From positions 62,001-126,000 of the forward strand of contig CP150581.1 of NCBI GenBank assembly GCA_049487715.1: a DNA stretch of 64,000 nt, written 5' to 3'. Below are positions 40,399 to 51,100 of the stretch, piece by piece. The translations under genes and the position numbers were made by a program. The first letter of the stretch is position 1; every line of letters starts with the position of its first letter. The notes beneath the pieces were generated by a model. The model saw only the letters and a list, made by a program, of their open reading frames with translations, had not been told where the DNA came from and searched no databases. Source of the DNA: Pycnococcus provasolii (lineage: Eukaryota; Chlorophyta; Pseudoscourfieldiophyceae; Pseudoscourfieldiales).

Positions 40399-41295
40399 TT
40401 ACAGTTTCTTGTGTTTCTTCTTCTTCTTCGCTTCCACCTTCCCACGCTTAATCTTGCGCGGGACTTTCTCGCTCTGAAGTTGCTGAAACTTGCGCTTCCG
40501 GTACGCCGCTATGTTCGCGTCGTGCAGAATTTCCTCCGCGAGCGTGTTTTTCCTCTCCCGCTGCGTGAGTCGTGCTTCAGGTACTCCGTAGTCTGTTGCA
40601 CCCTCGACGACAGTTCCCATCTGGAAGTACTTGGGAAGTTTCTTTCCGTCGTTTCCCTTGTAGAACCGCTTCGGGTCGTATGCACCACGTAGCTTGAGCA
40701 CCTGCAGGTCCCGTTTCAGTTCGGGTGTCATGTTCGCCGCGGGCATGTGGAACCAGTTTTTCCCCGCCGTGTCCGTGTCGTCGTCGTTCCCTCTCGCCTT
40801 CCCAGGTTTGCGTAGGTACTGTCCGTTCGAGGCGATGGCGGCGTGCACGATGTTTCGTCTTTGTGTCTCCTCAGACTCTGAAGCACGGGCGTGAGTAGGC
40901 GCGGCGTTCGAGTCGTCGGAGTCGTCGTCAGAGTCGCTGTCAGGAGCACCTGCGGCAGCATTTGCGGCAGCAGTCCCATGTTTCTTCAAGGAAGCCGCCG
41001 CGGCTTCCTGAGCTTGGTGTCTCTTTCTCACGTCGAGAACACGCGCCGACGGCGCTGACGACGCGAGTTTGTGCGGGTTCCACCGGAGTTGGCGCGCAAC
41101 CTTCTCCAGCTCTGCGACATTTGACGTGTCCTTCACGATGGCAAAGTTCTCCAAATCGCCGGCGAAATCGGAATCTGTTGTTGGAGTTCCCGCCGCAGAC
41201 GCAGATACCCTACTAGAGGTTCGTTGAGGACCAAGCACTTCCAAAGACGCGCGATGAACGATAGCTTGCAGCGCCAAATCCATACGTTCCAACAT
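40399..41295 (-). CDS. FCF2: Fcf2-domain pre-rRNA processing protein
   Basis: Start chosen at Met 41295 (298 aa), with another Met four codons on. The C-terminal domain (KNWFHMPAANMTPELKRDL, then KRFYKGNDGKKLPKYFQMGTVVEG, ending with a Lys-rich tail) is the Fcf2 signature. Fcf2 proteins are nucleolar and act early in 18S rRNA maturation. An acidic Asp/Ser block sits in the middle. Upstream, 41395-41488, is a telomere-like (telo-box) array that may be part of its promoter. Confidence 0.85.
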   Translation of the reverse strand: MLERMDLALQAIVHRASLEVLGPQRTSSRVSASAAGTPTTDSDFAGDLENFAIVKDTSNVAELEKVARQLRWNPHKLASSAPSARVLDVRKRHQAQEAAAASLKKHGTAAANAAAGAPDSDSDDDSDDSNAAPTHARASESEETQRRNIVHAAIASNGQYLRKPGKARGNDDDTDTAGKNWFHMPAANMTPELKRDLQVLKLRGAYDPKRFYKGNDGKKLPKYFQMGTVVEGATDYGVPEARLTQRERKNTLAEEILHDANIAAYRKRKFQQLQSEKVPRKIKRGKVEAKKKKKHKKL

Positions 41296-41658
41296 GATCC
41301 AAAAAAACAAATTCAACAACGCCGCCGCCAAAGGTGCCGCCGCCGCCGCCGAAAAAGTTTGCTTCGAAGACAAGACCAACAAAAAAAAACTTCAACCCCT
41401 AACCCTAACCCTAACCCTAATCAAAACCCTAATCTAAAACCCTAACCCTCTAACCCTAATCAAAACCCCTAATCTAAAACCCTAATCATAACAGAAGGTT
41501 GGCATATGCATATGCAAGAGTATGTCCATACATACCGGTACCGATTACATAAATATCTTCCTTCCAGTGTATAATAGGATTTCATTAGAAACTTCAAAAG
41601 ATATTATTTAGTAACATCAGTCAGAGCTCTCAATCAAACCAACACCAAACCAATATTG
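41296..41658. other. Promoter of Fcf2 and 3' flank of the Tubby gene
   Basis: Tandem arrangement (both genes on the minus strand). Contains the telo-box array and TTACA near 41545 (TGTAA for Tubby). Confidence 0.5.
41395..41488. promoter_or_regulatory. Telo-box/interstitial telomeric repeat array
   Basis: CCCTAA repeats (three perfect AACCCTA units, then several AAAACCCTAA and CCCTAATC blocks). The array lies about 100 bases upstream of the Fcf2 start on its transcribed side, and on the 3' side of the Tubby gene. In plants, the telo-box AAACCCTAA is common in promoters of ribosome-biogenesis genes. Confidence 0.55.
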
Positions 41659-43083
41659 CTACAACACGTAGCACAGCTTGGTGTCAATGCTCGACAGCGC
41701 GATGGCGAAGGCTTGCATCGGACTCATCGGCCACGAAAAGTCAAGCGCGAACGTGTTCGTCCCGCACTTGCCAAACTGAAGCACCACCGCGCCATCCGCG
41801 TCGTCCTTGTCAAAGTCGCTCGGATCGACGCCTGACGCGCACAGCTGGAAATTTTTCGTGCTACCCTCCGTCACGCGGCCGTTGAAGTCGAGCGTGTGCG
41901 CCTTGATGCGCTCGTCGTACTTCGGCCGTTTGTTCTTCAACGCGACAATTGGCATGCGCGGAACGCCATTCTTCGATGCGAGGTAGCTATCAACGAGCGT
42001 CTCCTCGCCTCCTAGTTGCCGTCCCTCCCCGAGCGGCTGTCGCGTATTGTCGTCAAGCGGCAGGATGGCCGTGAGCGCGCGTGGGCCTCCGCTCGCGGTA
42101 AGCGCCGTCTGCTTGAAGCGCACCGCAGCCATCTCGCGGATGAGATGTCCATGCGCCGCGGCGCCCTTGCCCTTGTCGCCGAGCGCAGCCTCCTTTGCCG
42201 ACGCCGCCTTCGTGGGGTCCTTCGTTCCGTTGTCGTATAGCACAAACTCCGTTCCGACGTAGTTGCTGCGCAGCTTGCCAAAGTACACGTCCTCTCCTTT
42301 CGAGACGTCGTTGCGGTCAAGCGAGAGCAGATAGTACGACGTCTTGCTCTTCTTCTTCCTTCTTGCGGACAGCAGGAACTGGTCGCCGTCACTCGTGAAC
42401 ATGCAGAACTTGGGGAAGTGCCCCACCCACCCTCGCTCGCGCGTGACGTAGCACTGCGTCATGCGGCCTCGTGCTGCGGGTGTGACGAGGTACTTTTGCC
42501 TCTGTGCCGCGGTGCTTCCGCTCGTCGACGGTCCGCCGAAGGCCAGTGGCGTTGACAACGTCGAGCTGTCGTCGTCGGAGTCTTGGGCGCTCGCCATGTT
42601 CGCTTTCAGTGCCCGAGGTGTCTGCACTGGCTGAAAGCCGCGCGGCACGCCGTACGCCGGCACGGCATCGTACACGATGGGTGCCTTTCCGTTTTCGTTG
42701 CTGTTCGTGGGCGAGAGTCCGAACGATCCTCCCGCGGCGATCTCCGCCTCCTCGTCAAGCACGGCGGAGAATCCGCGTCGCGTTCGCGCGGCGTTGACGA
42801 GCGGCTGCGGCCGCTCAGCTGCCGCCCTGGAGGCGCCGACGGGCACAAGGTTCGCCCCCACCAAGCCCTGGCTAGCGCCACCTAGACCTGGCCTGGCTGC
42901 TGTGGCCCCCCCATAAGCACTCGAGCCGCGAAACCCGCCAGCAGAACCACCGTGTTGTGCGGTTGGGAAGGAGGAGGAGTCTTCGGAGTCGGAGTCGGAG
43001 TCGAAAGACGCCGACGCAAACGCACGCGCCTTCGACCTAGGAACCGGCGCCATAGTATTCCCAACGAAAGGGTTGTACGCCAT
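41659..43083 (-). CDS. Tubby-like protein
   Basis: 474 residues; ATG at 43083. Residues 1-190 are disordered (Ala/Gly/Ser). Residues about 205-474 form the Tubby C-terminal barrel, with MTQCYVTRERGWVGHFPKF near its start and FALDFSWPMSPMQAFAIALSSIDTK at the end. Tubby domains bind PI(4,5)P2 and in many eukaryotes carry membrane proteins into cilia or regulate transcription. No F-box is seen, unlike plant TLPs. Confidence 0.93.
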   Translation of the reverse strand: MAYNPFVGNTMAPVPRSKARAFASASFDSDSDSEDSSSFPTAQHGGSAGGFRGSSAYGGATAARPGLGGASQGLVGANLVPVGASRAAAERPQPLVNAARTRRGFSAVLDEEAEIAAGGSFGLSPTNSNENGKAPIVYDAVPAYGVPRGFQPVQTPRALKANMASAQDSDDDSSTLSTPLAFGGPSTSGSTAAQRQKYLVTPAARGRMTQCYVTRERGWVGHFPKFCMFTSDGDQFLLSARRKKKSKTSYYLLSLDRNDVSKGEDVYFGKLRSNYVGTEFVLYDNGTKDPTKAASAKEAALGDKGKGAAAHGHLIREMAAVRFKQTALTASGGPRALTAILPLDDNTRQPLGEGRQLGGEETLVDSYLASKNGVPRMPIVALKNKRPKYDERIKAHTLDFNGRVTEGSTKNFQLCASGVDPSDFDKDDADGAVVLQFGKCGTNTFALDFSWPMSPMQAFAIALSSIDTKLCYVL

Positions 43084-44164
43084 GGTGTTTTACTGAGGTA
43101 GAACTAAAGGTTTAGGGAGGAAGCGGCTTGTGAAACCTGAAACCTGACGCGGCCTTTTCAAGCTTCAAGCTGCACAACCTCCGACTCCGACTCCGACTCT
43201 GAGTCTGAGAGGGAGAGGGATTCGGGCGAGCGAGGTTGCCAAGGACCTTTGCCAAGGCTGCAAGGTGGGGCAACTCTGAGCCGCTTTCAACTGTTCAAAT
43301 GATCAAATCAAAGCTGGAGTGAGGAGAGAGAGAGAGAGAGAGAGGTGGCAATAATCAATACCTTTAAGAACTATTCTACGTGATGTGAGAGTGTGCCAGT
43401 GTGATGAAAACGTTTCAACTTTCAAGGCAAAACCCCACTCATGTCACCTTCCTGCAAGCATCTTTGTCTTGGCGAGGATCCACGCCCTGACGCGCCAAGT
43501 GGCAGGAGCCAGGAAGACGCAGATCGTAGGTACAGTACCCGCCATGGGCAGGTGGGCTCACCCTCGACGTTCCCCCTTCGACCTTCTTTCTGAGTTTCTG
43601 GAAAGGGGAAAAGGGGAGGAAAGGAGCACTGCAGAGTGCAGGATTGATTGACGAATGACGAGCAGGTTGGGGTGAGGTGTTGTGGTGTTTCTTTGTGGGC
43701 TGACAGCTGAGGCAGTGAGGCCTTGCTGAAATGCTGAGGCACTCAGGACAGGTCCTCAGGACCACTGGCTGGTACGGTGTACATACCCGCGTTGTTGCAC
43801 GAAGCAAACCACTGGAGGTTGGTGGGATCGCCTGACAGCCACTCGCCACTCGCCAGAGGCCAGTCGCCAGACGCCAGTCGCCAGTCGCCAGACGCCAGAG
43901 CCCGACGGTCCTTGTGGCCCGTTCTGCGGACTGGTACATACAGTAAAAATATTGTTCCTGCAGGACCGCGTACGTAGTTCTACGATAGTTCCGACTTCCT
44001 CCGACGGCCTCTCTTCGAGGAAGTTCGAGAAGTCGAGGGGGGCACCTGTGACCTGAGTGGGGCCTTCTGAGTTCCCGATAGGTTTCGTTTGACTTGCGGC
44101 CGGTTTTGCGGGTTTTATAAACTTCCGGGGCTTGCGACGCCTGTGGCTTTTATCTTTTTTTCTT
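43084..44164. other. Divergent intergenic region with short tandem repeats
   Basis: Contains CCGACT triplet-type repeats near 43180-43205, a GA run (43322-43344), and a degenerate CAGTCGCCAGACGC array (43840-43905). No gene is supported. Confidence 0.5.
43840..43905. repeat. Short tandem array CAGTCGCCAGACGC
   Basis: About five degenerate 7- to 14-bp units built on CAGTCGC and CAGACGC. Confidence 0.75.
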
Positions 44165-44914
44165 ATGACGACGCCGGCCGATTACGCCGACGCGTTGCTT
44201 GCGGGAGATCCCACTCGCGTGTCCGCACAGTCCTCCGCGCTATGCGGGCGTGTACTCCGGGGGATCGCAGCAGCAGACTTTGAAACATTAACGCCGGATC
44301 CTAATAGACGTCTCGTGTTTCTCATGGGGGAAGACGGACTGAAAACGCTTGGCGGTTTAGACGAAGACGGTGTACTCAACGCTATCGGATACGAAGCCTC
44401 TTTCGTCGCAAGCGAGCGAGCAAAAGGGACGCGGTTCCGTCTGGCAGTGTTCACGTCGGGCGAAGCGCTTAAGCTCGCCGACTGGGACGGGGCGCTTGAC
44501 GTTATTGCCGCCACCTATCCAGCGCTGAAGGATATCCTTGAGCGACAACGAGATGCGCTGAAATCCACGCCTCTCGCGGAAATCGTAAAGGGTGCGCCGT
44601 TCGACCTCGCGGAAGTGAAGAACGCGGGCACGAGCGACCCGAGGTACACGACGGCAGATAGGCTCGCGGAGTCTGAGGGAACACTCTTCGACGTGCGCGC
44701 GTTCCTGTGGCACACGTGCGACCTCCGTGAGCTGTATGCCGGCGACGGATACACGCGCGACGCTTCGGGCAAGAAGGGGGTGATGGAATACATTGCGCAA
44801 AACATCGCACTGGATCAGCTGGGGCCGCACGCGCTCGTCGACTTGGACAGGCTCGTAGCCGCGGCACCAGCCAGTAGCGCGGAAGCGGAAGACGCCGCCC
44901 GTGCTGGACCGTAG
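44165..44914 (+). CDS. Conserved-looking protein of unknown family (249 aa)
   Basis: The frame opens 33 bases earlier at a non-ATG codon; the first ATG is 44165. Soluble and helical, with no signal peptide, TM helix or metal motif. Balanced composition with regular hydrophobic spacing makes it very likely a real gene. Function unknown. Convergent with the HEAT-like gene; no TGTAA seen. Confidence 0.6.
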   Translation: MTTPADYADALLAGDPTRVSAQSSALCGRVLRGIAAADFETLTPDPNRRLVFLMGEDGLKTLGGLDEDGVLNAIGYEASFVASERAKGTRFRLAVFTSGEALKLADWDGALDVIAATYPALKDILERQRDALKSTPLAEIVKGAPFDLAEVKNAGTSDPRYTTADRLAESEGTLFDVRAFLWHTCDLRELYAGDGYTRDASGKKGVMEYIAQNIALDQLGPHALVDLDRLVAAAPASSAEAEDAARAGP

Positions 44915-45041
44915 CACTACTTTAGTTATAAATTTAAAAAGTGAAAAAGTTTGCATATTTTAACATAATTTATTCATGCATCTGACATATACCTACATAC
45001 ACTCGATGTTTTCACACGAAGAAAGAATCCATCGCACGAAA

Positions 45042-47231
45042 TCACCAGCCAACTCTCGCCGCCCCAGCGGGCACGTTGCCTGCGGCAGACTGGAGACTCG
45101 CCTCTAAATCTTCCTCCATTGTAAAAGGCGTGACGGCGTTGGGGCGGCTGTCGCCGACCGTGCCATCTTCGCGAATCGCGCCTATGCGGCCGCGCCCCCC
45201 TCCTCCTCCTCCTCCTTGTGCCCGGCCAGGCGTCCTTTCGGCGTACTTTTTGTGAGTCTCTATGTTTTTCACGAGGTGGTCGAGTGCGTCCTTCATCGTT
45301 GTGCGGATGGCGCCAGTATACCCTGTCATCTCTGACTGATCTAACGCCGAGTCTTCCATCATACGGCGCGTGAAGCTCTGATCCAGCTGGTGCAACTCCC
45401 GCAGGTAGCCTAAGAACACCACCTTCAGGTACATCTGATGATCCACAGCCATCTGCACCTTCTCCCGAGGCTTCGCCACGAGCAGCGAGTACAGCGTTGC
45501 TAGCACACCAGTCCCGCCCGTCACACCTACCCCTGCCATCGACGACATGTCATTGTTGCGGATGGCAATGATGCCGCTTGCCACGATGAGCGCCACGCCG
45601 ACGAGGAACACTGCCACGTCCATCGCAAGCGCAATGTTGAACCCGCGCGCAGCGTCGCCCATTGTCGCGCGAAACTGTTCTGACATCGTCGCCTCAGCCT
45701 CTTTCATCGCAATTCGGTACACCTCGACCGTCTCGGTGCGGTTCTGCAGCTTGCGCATCGCGGATGAGCCTCCCATCTCCGTCAGCAACCTCTGCGACGT
45801 GCGTCGAAACTCTTCTGTACCGTGATACATCTCGTCCTCTAGCTTGTTCACCACCATCTCTCGCGCGGCGTTGTCGCTTTCCGTGAGGTAGCGCAGACTG
45901 TTAGCGAGCAGGTCAAGCGACTCCGCGGCGGTGCGTGCACCCGCCTTGACAATCTCGTGGACGGTGGGCTTCAGTCCCACACACTTCGACAGCGCCTGGA
46001 CGGTGCGCCTCACCGTGCTGGGGTCATCCTCGGTGAGGAACGAGATGAGTTCGGCCATGGACTTGCTCTGTGCGCATTTTGAGAGAGCTTCCAGTGCCAA
46101 CAGCTTGACGCTAATCCATTGGTCACTTGTCCCCGACACTGCGCGGCGGCTCGCGGCTTTCAGGTAGAGCGCGGTCACGTCTGCCAGGCGGTCAAGCGCC
46201 TGCTCGTGCCCCGCCTCGGGGAGGTACTTGCGGATCATAGAGCTGAGATTTTTCGCCATCCGCATGGCAAGCATGTGGTCATGTATCTCGGACTCCTTCC
46301 ACGCTGACCCACTCATGTCGCGTGTAATCGCGGCACTCAGCAGATTCTGCGCGTTGTCAATGAGCGCTGGCGGACATATACTACCGATCGCGTACAGCAA
46401 GCCAAGGTTTATGGTGCTAACATCTCCGTTCGACAAGGCGGCATCGAATTGCGCATTCAGCATGTCGATGCACTGCCTCTGGAATCCCTCCAAACCGCCA
46501 CCTTCGTCGTTGTCGTCGTTGTGATGTGTGGTGGAGGCAGCCCAGCACACAGCAAACCAACCCGGGCTCATGCGCCGCTCTTGCACTCCCCTCGCTGTTC
46601 CTCGTGCCTCCTCGAGCACGCCCTTGGCCAGTTGCCTCAGCCGTTGCTTCGCCTTGCGATCGAACTGCGGGTCAGTGCCCAGTACAGCGATGACTGCTTC
46701 GAGGGCGTAGTACTTCACGGAGTGAAGCTCGCACTCCATGAAATCCAAGAGTATTGCGTAGCCTTTCTCCATCTTGTCGCCCTGCCCGTGTTCGCCGAGC
46801 TTACGTAAAAGTTTGGCTAGCAGCGGCAGGAGCCACATGGTGCCCAACACGATCGGCGGCGTGGGGATGTAGTTGCGGTGTCGACTTGCCAACGGTCCTG
46901 TTGTTGTCGTGGCTGGCGATTCTGTTGACTCGGCATCAGCACCAGTATCGGCAAGACTTGGTGGAGACGGCTGCTGCCCGTTCCCGACACGCCCGAGTTC
47001 TTTCTCGCGGGTGTACACGTCATTCACGCACTCGTTTGAGTATTCACCTGTGAGTCCTTCACACACAAGCTCGAACAGTCTTCTGAAGTCGAGTTCGCGT
47101 CCCGCCTTGTCGACGACGTCGTACGCGATGAGTTTCTCAGGTTTCTGACCTTTGGACGCCATGAGAAACACGGTGTGTGCGAGGTCTTGGCGGAAGAACT
47201 GCGAACGCGTCAGGTGGTTGGATATACTCAT
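45042..47231 (-). CDS. Armadillo/HEAT-like protein with two C-terminal TM helices
   Basis: 729 residues. Residues about 120-520 look like a helical-repeat array (pairs of helices of about 40 residues). Two hydrophobic helices lie at about 530-560 and 565-590, separated by a Gly-rich hinge, followed by a helix and an acidic/Gly-rich tail. The two-helix part is reminiscent of the TM module associated with cyanobacterial TRADD-N/conflict proteins, a weak resemblance. No catalytic domain is seen. Confidence 0.6.
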   Translation of the reverse strand: MSISNHLTRSQFFRQDLAHTVFLMASKGQKPEKLIAYDVVDKAGRELDFRRLFELVCEGLTGEYSNECVNDVYTREKELGRVGNGQQPSPPSLADTGADAESTESPATTTTGPLASRHRNYIPTPPIVLGTMWLLPLLAKLLRKLGEHGQGDKMEKGYAILLDFMECELHSVKYYALEAVIAVLGTDPQFDRKAKQRLRQLAKGVLEEARGTARGVQERRMSPGWFAVCWAASTTHHNDDNDEGGGLEGFQRQCIDMLNAQFDAALSNGDVSTINLGLLYAIGSICPPALIDNAQNLLSAAITRDMSGSAWKESEIHDHMLAMRMAKNLSSMIRKYLPEAGHEQALDRLADVTALYLKAASRRAVSGTSDQWISVKLLALEALSKCAQSKSMAELISFLTEDDPSTVRRTVQALSKCVGLKPTVHEIVKAGARTAAESLDLLANSLRYLTESDNAAREMVVNKLEDEMYHGTEEFRRTSQRLLTEMGGSSAMRKLQNRTETVEVYRIAMKEAEATMSEQFRATMGDAARGFNIALAMDVAVFLVGVALIVASGIIAIRNNDMSSMAGVGVTGGTGVLATLYSLLVAKPREKVQMAVDHQMYLKVVFLGYLRELHQLDQSFTRRMMEDSALDQSEMTGYTGAIRTTMKDALDHLVKNIETHKKYAERTPGRAQGGGGGGGRGRIGAIREDGTVGDSRPNAVTPFTMEEDLEASLQSAAGNVPAGAARVGW

Positions 47232-48139
47232 TGTGAACTATCGTAGGAGTTGACAAGCAGCTGACGATGAGATGAAACCTAATCACGAAGGATAACGAAG
47301 GATAACGATGGATAACGTATAATATGAATTATGAATATGAATATGAATATGCGTGAGTGGCCACCAAGACTGACTATTAAGGTTATTTAAGGTTAAGGCG
47401 CCATAGATACATTCACATAGATACATTCAAAACGAGCGCAAAACAAAAGGGACTTGCCAAAAAACCGGTTCAGGTTAAAACTATCATAGGGGGACTTTTG
47501 CACTGGGCGTGGAAATTAAGGTATACCACTAGTGACCCCTACCGGGTAGAGATTGAAAAAGTCAACGGATATATTATACGGATGGCTTTTGACCAACCTT
47601 TTTCACCTCCCGGTGCCCGGGCTGGTGGGACCTCACCTCAGGTCGGCAAGGGATCCCCCGTGGCTGTTTCTTGCGTGGCTGTTTCTTCGATCCTCCGAGG
47701 GAGGCTCGCCGACCATTTCCCTGGCTGTTTTTCCCCCTAGCTACGGCCACGATTCAGGTGACAAGGGCTGGTCCAAAAACACGGCCCTGACAGCCTGAGG
47801 AGCCTGAGGAAAAGGAGGAGGCCGGAGGGGCCAGAGAGGGCTTTCACAGTTTTTCAGGCCGGATAGTGCAGCGGGATAGATTCAAGCAGAAGATTCAAGG
47901 GTGTCATTTGGAGACGCCATTTATTGAGATGAGAGGTGGTCGACCAGGAACGGGTTGGGATCCTGATTCTCTGTCTGGGACTCTGGGAATGCGGCCTCAA
48001 GGCGAGCTCTCACTTTACTGTAGTCCTTAAGCCTTAGTCCTTAGTTCTTAACCTTAGGTAAGAAGGAAATTTGTGATGGCGCCATTCGCTTCTCTCCTCC
48101 ATGCACAGTTTTCACGAACATTAGAATTTTACATTTTCA
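47232..48139. other. Intergenic region
   Basis: Short repeats GGATAACGAA (47290-47318) and TATGAA (47325-47350). Contains TTACA at 48129-48133 for the minus-strand gene to the right. No gene is supported. Confidence 0.45.
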
Positions 48140-51100
48140 TTAATGTACACGCGTCTCCCTCGGCGTTAAGTCGTGTGTCCTCGCGCTATGGCGACGAATG
48201 CCTCTCACAGGATTCGCGCCGTGAGGTCGGCGACGAGCGGAGATCTGTGGCGCCCTTGCCAATGTGGGGGGCAGATCCTCGAATAGCAATAGATGCGAGT
48301 TGGGCTCCTTGCTGCTCTCATTCACCGTCTGCAACGCCACGTGTCGAGAAGATGGCGGCATGGCCACCTCTCTCCCTCGTGCACTTTGAATCCTCTGCTG
48401 AGCTAGGCTGTAGCCGGAGCCGCCGGATGCTGCCAGATGCTGCCGCGCGCTATGCTGCCGCGCGCTTTGCTGCCGCGCGCTTTGCTGTGGCGCGCTTATC
48501 GCACCACGCGCTGGTGGAAGCTTAATCTCAAAGCTGAAGCGCGCCGATACAGATGTAGGCTTTTCGAGTGACGTCTTATTAGCTTGCTCGTCGTGTATCG
48601 TGGAAAGTTCAGGCAGCTTTGGTACGGCGGATGGCCGGGTCATCGCAGCGCTAACCACTCTTCGAGGAGGATCATCAGATGGTTTCAGGTGATCGCCGTA
48701 GTCTTCGTCACGGTCGCTCAGCTCGCGAGGCACCCTCTTAAGACCATTCGCTCGGGGCCCTCTCATATGTGACGGCTGCGTGTGCGAACTAGATGAATCG
48801 AATGCTAAGGTCGTACGGTAGTATGGACCGGGGCGAGTGTATCCAAAATTAGGCAAGTATGTGATCTTCCAACGCCGGTCGTCTTGTTGATGAGAAACCG
48901 AAGTATGCGTATTCTCATGTGCCAGCGGCGATCGTGAAGCCCCGGAATACTCATGCTCTGTCACCGCAGGAAGTTGGCCTGGGGCTCGCAAGAAGTGTCG
49001 ACCCTGTTGTATTGACTGCGGATGAGAAACCGAAGTATGCGTATTCTCATGTGCCAGCGGCGATCGGGAAGCCCCGGAATACTCATGCTCTGTCACCGCA
49101 GGAAGTTGGCCTGGGGCTCGCAAGAAGTGCCGACCCTGTTGTGTTGACTGCGGTAATGTCAATAAGACCGTGTGGAGTTGGCCCGAGCCATTGCGATCCC
49201 CGAATTGACCTGAGCCGAGTCGGCCCGACCCGTTGCCACCGACTGAGCCAAGAGCCGAGTTGGCCTGAGCTGTTGGCCTTAGCGACGCGCCGCCCGCGCC
49301 CGTACTCAGGGACATCGGTCCGGTCGTGCTGCTCAGCTGCATCGCGCCGTTGTTACACGACGCGGCCAGCTGGCCAGTCGACTGCAGACGCATGCCGCCC
49401 TCGCCTGACGTGATCGTCACCGCGTCCTCCGCGATAACGTCGACGTCGTCGCCGCTCGTCACCGTCGTCGAGCCGCTGGACGTGATCGACACCTTCGCGT
49501 CTGCGCTCGGCGCCGACACGGAGATGTCGGAGCCGGTCGACGTCACGGTCGTCTTGCCCGTGCTCGTCCTTGACACGTCGCCGCCCGCAGATACCGTCGC
49601 GTCGGTCGCCACTGTCACGCCGAGCGTCGATCCGCTCGTCACTGTCGCGGCCGCTGTGCTCGACACGTTGAGCGTCGATCCGCTCGCCACTGTCGCGGCC
49701 GCTGTGCTCGACACGTCCAGCGTCGATCCGCTCGCCACCGTCGTAAATGCCGCGCTCGTCATGCTCACCGACGCATCGCTCGTCACCGTCGCGGCGCTGG
49801 CCGCGTCCACGTCCACGCCCGATGCGCCGGCGCGGATCTCGAGGCCGCCTGTGCCAGAGCCGTCAGCGTCCACGAGGACTGCGCCCAGCGACACCAGCGA
49901 CGCGCCGCCCGCGCCCGTGCTCAGGGACATCGGTCCGGTCGTGCTGCTCAGCTGCATCGCGCCGTTACACGACGCGGCCAGCTGGCCAGTCGACTGCAGA
50001 CGCATGCCGCCCTCGCCTGACGTGATCGTCACCGCGTCCTCCGCGATAACGTCGACGTCGTCGCCGCTCGTCACCGTCGTCGAGCCGCTGGACGTGATCG
50101 ACACCTTCGCGTCTGCGCTCGGCGCCGACACGGAGATGTCGGAGCCGGTCGACGTCACGGTCGTCTTGCCCGTGCTCGTCCTTGACACGTCGCCGCCCGC
50201 AGATACCGTCGCGTCGGTCGCCACTGTCACGCCGAGCGTCGATCCGCTCGTCACTGTCGCGGCCGCTGTGCTCGACACGTTGAGCGTCGATCCGCTCGCC
50301 ACTGTCGCGGCCGCTGTGCTCGACACGTCCAGCGTCGATCCGCTCGCCACCGTCGCGGGATTTTTTGCAGAGCCAATGGCACCGCCAATTTTACCTCTGA
50401 TTAACATCGCCGCCTTAGACTCCAATCTTTCTAATCGTTTTTCGAGTTTGGGTTTGTTGTCCGTGATATGGAGAGCTTTTTCAAGAGTGTCTTTGAGAAA
50501 GTTGACGTACTCGCGCCGTTCTGTTGTGTAGGTCCAAAGGTCGGTGAGCTCGAAGATGGCTTCCTCAAACGCATGGTACGTCATTGTCGGGGCGCCCATG
50601 CAGTCCTCCGCCCAGTCCTCGAGCACATCCGCGAGCAGCTGATCGTCGGGGAGATTGAATCCCATTTCGTGCATCGAGATGTCCAGCAGGAAGTGCATGT
50701 GCGCGTAGTCGTGTATGCTCATCGTGTCCTTGGGCTCCTCGACGTCGAATGTGTCCCACCACTTTCGTATGCCCTTGCATATCTCCGGGTCTTTGCGAAG
50801 CGCTTGACGTGTCAGCAGCGCCTCCGCGGTGTACGCGTCGGCGTCACCTTGGTGTCTGTAGTCGAGATCCATGAGCGCCTCCTCGTCGTCGACGGTGTGC
50901 GTAATTGTGGAGCCATCCTGCTGCTTCGAAAGCTTATTCTCGAACTTCCGTTGCTTTGCGTCGAAACTCTTCTGTCGTACCAGGTTGGTGATGTGCTCGA
51001 TAGTGTGCATGGCCAAGCCGGATTTCTTCCAGTATTTCTGTGCGTTGAACATGAGAAATTCGCGTCTGGCCAGACCGTGGTGTTTTCGTTTCTGAACCAT

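Noticed and set aside
41395-41488. Telomere
   Set aside because: Genes continue on both sides; repeats are degenerate and short.
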